Positions 58,923-64,000 of a stretch of 64,000 nt of DNA are shown here, piece by piece. Each line of letters starts with the position of its first letter. The first letter of the stretch is position 1. A program made the translations under genes and the position numbers. Under the pieces are notes generated by a model, which was not told where the DNA came from, made no database searches, and saw nothing but the letters and a program-made list of their open reading frames with translations. Source of the stretch: Pseudomonadota bacterium (GTDB lineage: Bacteria > Pseudomonadota > Alphaproteobacteria > Rhizobiales > Xanthobacteraceae); contig JAFEFL010000070.1 of NCBI GenBank assembly GCA_018240595.1, positions 62,001 to 126,000 on the forward strand, given 5' to 3'.

Positions 58923-60236
58923 TCAGCACTCTCCGCTACGGTCGCTATTGAGCGCCGCTTCGACGCAGGCCGTCGCCGCCAGCAGCCGCCGGTCGCCGTT
59001 GCGGCATCCGATGAGCATCAAGCCGACCGGCAGGCCGGGCCTCGGGATCGGCAGCGAGATCGAGGGGCAGTCGAGCAGATTCGCGATCCTCGGGTTGCGC
59101 AGCACCAGGCCGTTGGCCTCGTGGAACGCGACCGGGTCCTCAACTGCGGCGATCAGCGGCGCCACGATTGGCGTCGTCGGAACAACTACGATCTCGTCCT
59201 CGGCGAGCGACTGGTCGAACGCCGCGATCGCTGCCTGGCGGTGCCGCGTCATCAGCACGTAGTCAGTGGCCGAGACAGTCCTACCCGCCTCGATGCGAGC
59301 CCGCGTCTTCGGATCGATGCCGTCGAGCGACGTAATGCCGAACTCCGCCAGAGTCGCCGCCACCTCGACCGATGGGAACGTACCGAGCTTGTCGATGCGG
59401 TCGGTGTATTCGAGGATCGGATCGAGTGATCGCTCACCGACCGCTATGCCGGCCGCGCGGCATCTCGCGATAGCGCGGCTGAATGCTTCAGCCACCTCAT
59501 CGTCGCAGCGCGCGAACAGGCGGCCACGCCCGATCGTCAGGCGGAACGTACCAGGGTCCGCGGCGGTCAATGCCGCAGTCCCGCATCCCCCCGACAAGAT
59601 TTGATCGGCCGCCGCACAGTCGGCCACGCTTGTCGCGATCGGGCCGACAGTGTCGAGGCTCGAGGACAGCGAGAAGGCGCCGGCCGTCGGTACGCGGCCG
59701 CCAGTGGGCTTGAAGCCAACCGCGCCCGACAGCGCCGCCGGAATCCGCAGCGAGCCGCCGGTGTCGCTGCCGATGGCGATATCCGCCATGGCATCGATCA
59801 CCGACACTACCGCACCAGACGACGAGCCGCCCGGCACCCGCGCGCGATCGCGCGGATTGCCCGGCATGCCGTCATGTGGATTGGTGCCTAGCGCCGAGAA
59901 GGCAAACTCCGTCATCTGCGTCTTGCCGATGATGATGGCGCCGGCTGCGCGCAGCCGTTCGATGATTTCGGCGTCGCGTTCCGCCGGCGCCAGCTTGCGC
60001 AGCACAGCCGATCCGGAATGCGTGACCGTGCCGGCAACGTCGAACAGCGCCTTCACCGAGACGATGCGACCGTCGAGCGCGCCCTTCGACATGCCGCTGG
60101 CGGCGCGGCGGTCGGCGGCGAAGGCCTCGATCTTCGCGCTCTCGCTGAACACCTCGGTAAAGGCCAAACGCCCCTGCCCACTTTGAGCCTCGATGGTCGC
60201 CAGCGCGGTTTGCAGTCGGTCGGTTGCGGAGGCCAT
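58923..60236 (-). CDS. Amidase signature family protein
   Basis: A 437-residue amidase. The Ser-cisSer-Lys triad is visible: Lys in VSVKALFDVAG, a serine of GGSSSGAV and the nucleophile in GSDTGGSLRIPA. It hydrolyses an amide to acid and ammonia. The ATG at 60236 has only a modest ribosome-binding site. It is preceded on the same strand by TIGR02444-like, YciI, binding-protein and alcohol dehydrogenase genes, so it likely acts in the same amide or N-heterocycle pathway. Confidence 0.9.
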   Translation of the reverse strand: MASATDRLQTALATIEAQSGQGRLAFTEVFSESAKIEAFAADRRAASGMSKGALDGRIVSVKALFDVAGTVTHSGSAVLRKLAPAERDAEIIERLRAAGAIIIGKTQMTEFAFSALGTNPHDGMPGNPRDRARVPGGSSSGAVVSVIDAMADIAIGSDTGGSLRIPAALSGAVGFKPTGGRVPTAGAFSLSSSLDTVGPIATSVADCAAADQILSGGCGTAALTAADPGTFRLTIGRGRLFARCDDEVAEAFSRAIARCRAAGIAVGERSLDPILEYTDRIDKLGTFPSVEVAATLAEFGITSLDGIDPKTRARIEAGRTVSATDYVLMTRHRQAAIAAFDQSLAEDEIVVVPTTPIVAPLIAAVEDPVAFHEANGLVLRNPRIANLLDCPSISLPIPRPGLPVGLMLIGCRNGDRRLLAATACVEAALNSDRSGEC

Positions 60237-60265
60237 GGCAGCTCACAGAGGTTCGATGATAGATT

Positions 60266-60769
60266 TCAGGCGAGACACAAGGCCACGCGGGCGAGATTGG
60301 CCGGGTATGGCGGATTCCGGTCGCCACGGGCGTGCCCACGCAGCAACAGACCGATATTCGCGCCAAGCGCCGTGGAAGGCTTGTCGGGGGCACCACGTAC
60401 CGACGCCGCCAGCCACGCGACGAGGCGATCCTGCTCGAGATACTCGGCCGCAAGCTCGATATCCTTGACGCGGGTGCGAAGCTGTTGCGCCGCACCCGCC
60501 TGTTCGGGCGGAAGCCTGGCAATGCCCTGCTTCAAGGCCCGCCGGCAGGTGCGCAGCGGCGCGATGACGCCGTCGCGCAGGGCCGTCACTTCCTGATCGA
60601 TCTCCGCAAGGTCCTGCACACTCAGTACGACCCCGGCGACGACGGCGGCGTAGGCGCAGAACAAGAGCATATTGACGTCGACGCCGTAGCCGTCCTGCAG
60701 GCTCAGGCACTCTTCCTCGACCCCCGGCGCGGTATAAACCGTGAAGGAGAAGTCGCGGAACGACATCAT
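60266..60769 (-). CDS. TIGR02444-family protein of unknown function
   Basis: A 167-residue protein beginning MMSFRDFSFTVYTAPGVEEE and containing DGYGVDVNMLLFCAYAAV, the pattern of the uncharacterised TIGR02444 family. A hydrophobic stretch (about residues 33-50) may be a buried helix rather than a membrane segment. No catalytic motif is evident. The start site is weak and an ATG one codon later is equally possible. It sits between the YciI gene and the amidase gene. Confidence 0.8.
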   Translation of the reverse strand: MMSFRDFSFTVYTAPGVEEECLSLQDGYGVDVNMLLFCAYAAVVAGVVLSVQDLAEIDQEVTALRDGVIAPLRTCRRALKQGIARLPPEQAGAAQQLRTRVKDIELAAEYLEQDRLVAWLAASVRGAPDKPSTALGANIGLLLRGHARGDRNPPYPANLARVALCLA

Positions 60770-60782
60770 CGCCAGACCGTGC

Positions 60783-61073
60783 TCAGGTCAGATGGCCCGC
60801 TTCCACCGACAAACGATAACGGTGGATGGACCATTTCTCGAAACAGCCGACCTCGACGAAAGGATCGCCGGTGACGATCCTTTCGGCGGTTGCGCGGTCG
60901 TCCACGTCGAGCAGCAGGATCTGCCCCATGCGGGTCTTTCCGTCATCGGACAGGATCGGTCCGCCGAAGCGAATCCGACCGAGGTGCTCCTCCCAATAGG
61001 CATCGTGACGAGGCTTCGTCTCGGTGCGGAGCACCTCGGTATTCGGCTTGCTGGTCAGAATCGCTACGTACAC
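60783..61073 (-). CDS. YciI family protein
   Basis: A 96-residue protein of the YciI/dimeric alpha-beta barrel family: VAILTSKPNTEVLR at the start, RFGGPILSDDGK, and a His/Asp-containing middle (RHDAYWEEH). YciI-like domains catalyse dehydration or dehalogenation, or serve as small accessory domains of ring-cleavage pathways. The start is GTG at 61073 with AAAGG upstream. It lies nine bases after the binding-protein gene. Confidence 0.87.
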   Translation of the reverse strand: MYVAILTSKPNTEVLRTETKPRHDAYWEEHLGRIRFGGPILSDDGKTRMGQILLLDVDDRATAERIVTGDPFVEVGCFEKWSIHRYRLSVEAGHLT

Positions 61074-61082
61074 GCGCGGCCT

Positions 61083-62045
61083 TTACTTCTTGGTGGTGTA
61101 GACGATGTCGACGAGATCCTTGAGCTCGTCGGCGGTCAGCGGCTTGCTGATGAACTTGCCCTCGACAGCCTGCTTCATAGTCTGGTCCATGCCCTTGATC
61201 GGGCCGAAGGCCAGCGTCTTGCGGTTATAGAAGGCGATACCCTTCTCCGCGATCTTGGCATCGACCTTGTTGAGCTCGCCGTAGAACTTCGAGGATTCGC
61301 CCTTGTTCGCGTACGCCCAGTCGATGCACTTATCGAGGGTCTCGAGGAATTTGGCGACGGTCGCCCGGTTCTTGGCGAGGTAATCCGCCTTCACGACGAT
61401 GACGCGGCCGGTAATATCAGCCTGCGACTTGACGTCGTCGCCGGCGAACAGCACGCGGATCTTGCCTTCGTCGACTGCGGCGAGTCCGGCCGGCGGGATC
61501 GAATAACCGACGTCGACCTGCTTGGTCATCGTCATGGTCATGGTCGCATCCATGCCACCGGTCGCGACCGGCTTGATGTCCAGCTTGCTGTCGCTCTTGA
61601 AGGCGAGCAGCAGCGCTTCGGAGGCGCCGCCGGGGCGCGGGAACGCCACCGATTTGCCATTTAGATCCTTGGTCGATTTGATCGGGCTGTCCTTGGGCAC
61701 GTAGAAGAACGTGTCGTTCTGCCCGAGGAATTCGGCGCTCACGATCTTCAACTTGTTGCCCTGCGCGTAGGCCGCGAGAACGGCGTTTAGGCCCGGCGAA
61801 TAGCCGATATCCATGCCGCCGGCGATGACCGCCTGGATGTTCTCCGAACCGCCGCGCGTCGAAGTGACGTCGACATCGAGCCCCGCCTTGGCGAACTCGC
61901 CGCGGTTCTTGCACAAGGTCGGCTGCGACGTATCCCACAAACCGAGGAAAGTCGTTGCCACTTTCACTTTTTCCTGAGCCATCGTCGGCTGCGTGAGAAT
62001 GCCGATTCCCGCCACCGCCAAAGCTGCCTTGAACACTATGCGCAT
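61083..62045 (-). CDS. ABC transporter substrate-binding protein, NMT1/SsuA type
   Basis: A 320-residue periplasmic binding protein with a Sec signal and cleavage near PTMAQEK. MDIGYSPGLNAVLAAYA and LNGKSVAFPRPGGASEALL are family-like. No ATPase or permease genes are in this part of the window, so its partners lie elsewhere or it serves another transporter. It is preceded by an alcohol dehydrogenase gene 55 bases upstream on the same strand. Confidence 0.92.
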   Translation of the reverse strand: MRIVFKAALAVAGIGILTQPTMAQEKVKVATTFLGLWDTSQPTLCKNRGEFAKAGLDVDVTSTRGGSENIQAVIAGGMDIGYSPGLNAVLAAYAQGNKLKIVSAEFLGQNDTFFYVPKDSPIKSTKDLNGKSVAFPRPGGASEALLLAFKSDSKLDIKPVATGGMDATMTMTMTKQVDVGYSIPPAGLAAVDEGKIRVLFAGDDVKSQADITGRVIVVKADYLAKNRATVAKFLETLDKCIDWAYANKGESSKFYGELNKVDAKIAEKGIAFYNRKTLAFGPIKGMDQTMKQAVEGKFISKPLTADELKDLVDIVYTTKK

Positions 62046-62100
62046 AGTCCGATCCTCTTCTGCTCTATGTTGTTGATCCCGGACTTCCCATTCAACCAGC

Positions 62101-63189
62101 TCAGGAAATCACGACCTGAGCCGGCCCGATTGCTCCGTACTTTGCCTTGTTGCCCGTAATCTCGATGGCCTCCGGCACCTTCTCGATGCCCTTGAGCACA
62201 TGCGTCACGGTCGGTTCGATCTGCACGCGCTTGGAGGCGACGAGATCGATGGCGTAATTGATGATGCGCGGCGACGGGCTGCGCGTGCCGATGACGTGGA
62301 GGCCCTTCTTGTCGATCGGCCCGATCGGAACCGTCGAGCCGACCGGCAGATGGCCGAATTCCGAGATGCGCCCCTCGTTGCGCAGCATCGCCAGACCCTG
62401 GATGAAAGTATCGACGCCGGCGTGGCCCTGCTCCTTGCTGCCGCCGGCGCATTCGAGCACGACGTCGCAGCCGAGGCCCTTGGTGATCTCCATGACCGCC
62501 TCGACGGGGTCGGTCTTTGTCGCATTGATGATGTGGGTGGCGCCGAGCTGCTTCGACAAAGCCAGTACCGGATCGCGGCGCGCGATGGCGACAACCTTGG
62601 CGGCGCCGGCCACGGCGGCGATCTGCGTACAGAAAAGGCCCATCGGACCCTGGCCGATGACGACCACTGTGTCGCCCATGGCGATGCCGACGCCTTCGAT
62701 GCGGCCCATCACCGATACCAGCGGCTGCATGCCGCAGGCTTCCTTGTCGGTGATCGAGTCAGGTATGGCAGCGATCGTGCTCGCCGGAATCGGAAAATAT
62801 TCGGCCAAACAACCGGGCGTATCCTCCGAAACGTTGATAACCGAACGGCAAAGATGCGACATCCCGGCGCTGCAGTACTTGCAAGTGCCGCAAGGCACGC
62901 CGCGATGATAGAACACGCGGTCGCCGAGTTTCACATTGGTCACGCCGGCGCCGACCTCAACCACCTCGCCGCAGAATTCATGGCCCCAAAGCTGCATCGG
63001 CGCGCGCTCGGCGAGCATTTTCTTGATGTTGTCATGCGAGGGAACGGGCAGCCCGCGGAATTCGGCGATTTCCGTCACCGACAGTTCGGCGTTGCGAACC
63101 TTGCACACCACCCAGCCGGGCTCGGCATGCGGCATCGGCACCTCTTCAAGGCGCATGTCGTTGAAGCCGTAGGAGAGCCAAGCCTTCAT
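62101..63189 (-). CDS. Zinc-dependent alcohol dehydrogenase (MDR superfamily)
   Basis: A 362-residue medium-chain dehydrogenase. The structural zinc cysteines are Cys100, 103, 106 and 114 (CGTCKYCSAGMSHLC), GHEFCGEVVEVG holds the catalytic-zinc His70 and Glu71, and GQGPMG binds NAD(P). At the usual catalytic-zinc Cys (normally CGSD) the sequence reads SVTE (residues 37-40), so that ligand appears to be Ser. The ATG at 63189 follows AGGA. The substrate is probably a hydroxy acid or alcohol derived from the heterocycle. Confidence 0.88.
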   Translation of the reverse strand: MKAWLSYGFNDMRLEEVPMPHAEPGWVVCKVRNAELSVTEIAEFRGLPVPSHDNIKKMLAERAPMQLWGHEFCGEVVEVGAGVTNVKLGDRVFYHRGVPCGTCKYCSAGMSHLCRSVINVSEDTPGCLAEYFPIPASTIAAIPDSITDKEACGMQPLVSVMGRIEGVGIAMGDTVVVIGQGPMGLFCTQIAAVAGAAKVVAIARRDPVLALSKQLGATHIINATKTDPVEAVMEITKGLGCDVVLECAGGSKEQGHAGVDTFIQGLAMLRNEGRISEFGHLPVGSTVPIGPIDKKGLHVIGTRSPSPRIINYAIDLVASKRVQIEPTVTHVLKGIEKVPEAIEITGNKAKYGAIGPAQVVIS

Positions 63190-63394
63190 ACCAATATCCT
63201 ATAGTTTATCTAGGTTATGTTTTTTTATATAGTACCCGGTCTGAAGGGGCAGTCAATTGCGCCGTTCCGGGTTGCGTCGCGGCGGCACCTTACCGTCAAG
63301 CGGGATGTGGTGTTTGTTTGAGCAGTCCGGCTGCGGTAACGAAGTCCGAAGAATTCCGCGGCCTTTCGGCATCCTCCCGCTATCAGAGCCTCAG

Positions 63395-64000
63395 TCATGC
63401 CCGCCTCGCTTTTCGAAGTGCCGCCCAGACGTTCTGGGCGGTGGCCGGCATGTCTATTCGGGGAACACCCTCGCGGTAGAGCGCATCGGCGACCGCGTTC
63501 ATCACCGCGGGCAAGGCGCCGACGGTGCCGGCCTCGCCGGCTCCCTTGGCGCCGAGGGGATTGGTCGCGGTCGGCACGGCGTGGCTGACGACGTCGAAGA
63601 ACGGCAAGTGGCTGGCGCGTGGCATGCCGTAATCCATGAAGGAGCCGGTCAAGAGCTGGCCGTCGGCATAGGCGATGTGCTCCATCAGCGCCTGGCCGAC
63701 GCCCTGGGCGATGCCGCCGTGCAGCTGGCCCTTGAGCAGCAACGGGTTCATGACCTGGCCGACATCGTCCACCACGGTGTAGGCGACCAGCTTTGTCACG
63801 CCGGTGTCGGGATCGATTTCGACCTCGCAGATGTGACAGCCATTCGGAAAAGTGGCGTCGCGCGGCGTCACCACCGCTTTGGCGTCGAGGCCGAAATCCA
63901 TGTCGCGCGGGATCCGCGCCGGCAGATAGGAGGCGCGCGCCACCTCGGGCAAGGCGATCTTCAGATCGGTGCCCGGCACGGCAAAGGCGCCGCCGGCGAA
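63395..64000 (-). CDS. Xanthine dehydrogenase family molybdopterin-binding subunit, C-terminal part
   Basis: The last 201 residues of a molybdenum hydroxylase large subunit; the N-terminus lies beyond the right edge. Typical segments are LHGGIAQGVGQALMEH and GAKGAGEAGTVGA, the latter with the catalytic Glu, and the final helix NVWAALRKARRA. Such enzymes hydroxylate N-heterocycles, aldehydes or purines with water as oxygen donor. As the start of nicotinate- or pyridine-type degradation it would fit the other genes here. Confidence 0.93.
   Translation of the reverse strand, partial: FAGGAFAVPGTDLKIALPEVARASYLPARIPRDMDFGLDAKAVVTPRDATFPNGCHICEVEIDPDTGVTKLVAYTVVDDVGQVMNPLLLKGQLHGGIAQGVGQALMEHIAYADGQLLTGSFMDYGMPRASHLPFFDVVSHAVPTATNPLGAKGAGEAGTVGALPAVMNAVADALYREGVPRIDMPATAQNVWAALRKARRA

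Noticed and set aside
63190..63394. AT-rich stretch with CCTA/TAGG arms upstream of the alcohol dehydrogenase
   Set aside because: It probably contains the promoter, but the arms are only four bases and no clear -35/-10 pair could be assigned.
1..64000. CRISPR arrays, tRNA or rRNA genes, insertion sequences, integrase or replication origin
   Set aside because: No regularly spaced repeats, tRNA-like cloverleaf, rRNA sequence, transposase-like or integrase-like protein was seen on either strand.

Overview
The window looks like a catabolic accessory region of a GC-rich alphaproteobacterium. The many NitT/TauT and Bug-type uptake genes, the regulator families and the codon use suggest the Bradyrhizobium/Rhodopseudomonas-type Hyphomicrobiales, but no marker gene confirms this. 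No rRNA, tRNA, CRISPR array, transposase or integrase was seen. Almost all of it is densely packed operons for uptake and breakdown of aromatic, N-heteroaromatic or carboxylic acid compounds.

Layout. (1) 1-993: minus-strand end of a NitT/TauT-type ABC transporter (partial permease plus ATPase), followed by about 0.9 kb with no recognisable gene. (2) 1888-6655: minus-strand ring-degradation operon (cupin, two-domain extradiol-like VOC protein, small unknown protein, SDR, 6-hydroxynicotinate-3-monooxygenase-like flavoprotein) headed by an IclR regulator. (3) 6942-19529: one plus-strand run of 13 genes, many overlapping: ABC transporter, alpha/beta hydrolase, IclR regulator, atypical SDR, TPP enzyme, aspartate-dehydrogenase-like protein, aldehyde dehydrogenase, VanB-type reductase, 75-aa protein, Rieske oxygenase, Bug-type binding protein. 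(4) 19877-27787: minus-strand operon (TPP enzyme, complete ABC transporter, aldehyde dehydrogenase) with a divergent LysR regulator. (5) 27839-33942: dihydroxyphthalate-decarboxylase-like protein, maleate-isomerase-family protein, ABC transporter and the first of three paralogous FAD monooxygenases. (6) 34044-44268: GntR/UTRA regulator, PEP-mutase/isocitrate-lyase-family enzyme, maleate-isomerase-family protein, metallo-beta-lactamase-fold hydrolase, second FAD monooxygenase, full Liv-type ABC transporter and an SDR. (7) 44284-54011: another ABC transporter, second PEP-mutase-family enzyme, two SDRs, PuuE-like deacetylase, GntR/FCD regulator, third FAD monooxygenase and third maleate-isomerase-family protein. 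(8) 54307-64000: Bug-type binding protein, isochorismatase-fold amidohydrolase, LeuC/LeuD-type hydro-lyase, a flavoprotein gene remnant, amidase, YciI protein, binding protein, zinc alcohol dehydrogenase and the end of a molybdenum hydroxylase.

How the parts may work together (inference). Molybdenum hydroxylase, NicC-like monooxygenase, alpha/beta hydrolase, isochorismatase-fold hydrolase and maleate-isomerase-family proteins are the enzyme families used in aerobic nicotinate catabolism. A LeuCD-type hydro-lyase and two PEP-mutase-family lyases could then process maleate-like or substituted malate intermediates. The unit FAD monooxygenase + maleate-isomerase-family protein occurs three times, each with its own transporter genes. 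Two families of palindromic candidate operators (TTGTCCGGACAA-like and TGTATACA-like) lie upstream of these modules. A 36-bp direct repeat at about 19.75 and 58.80 kb, one copy next to the flavoprotein remnant, may mark the edges of a roughly 39-kb inserted or rearranged segment.
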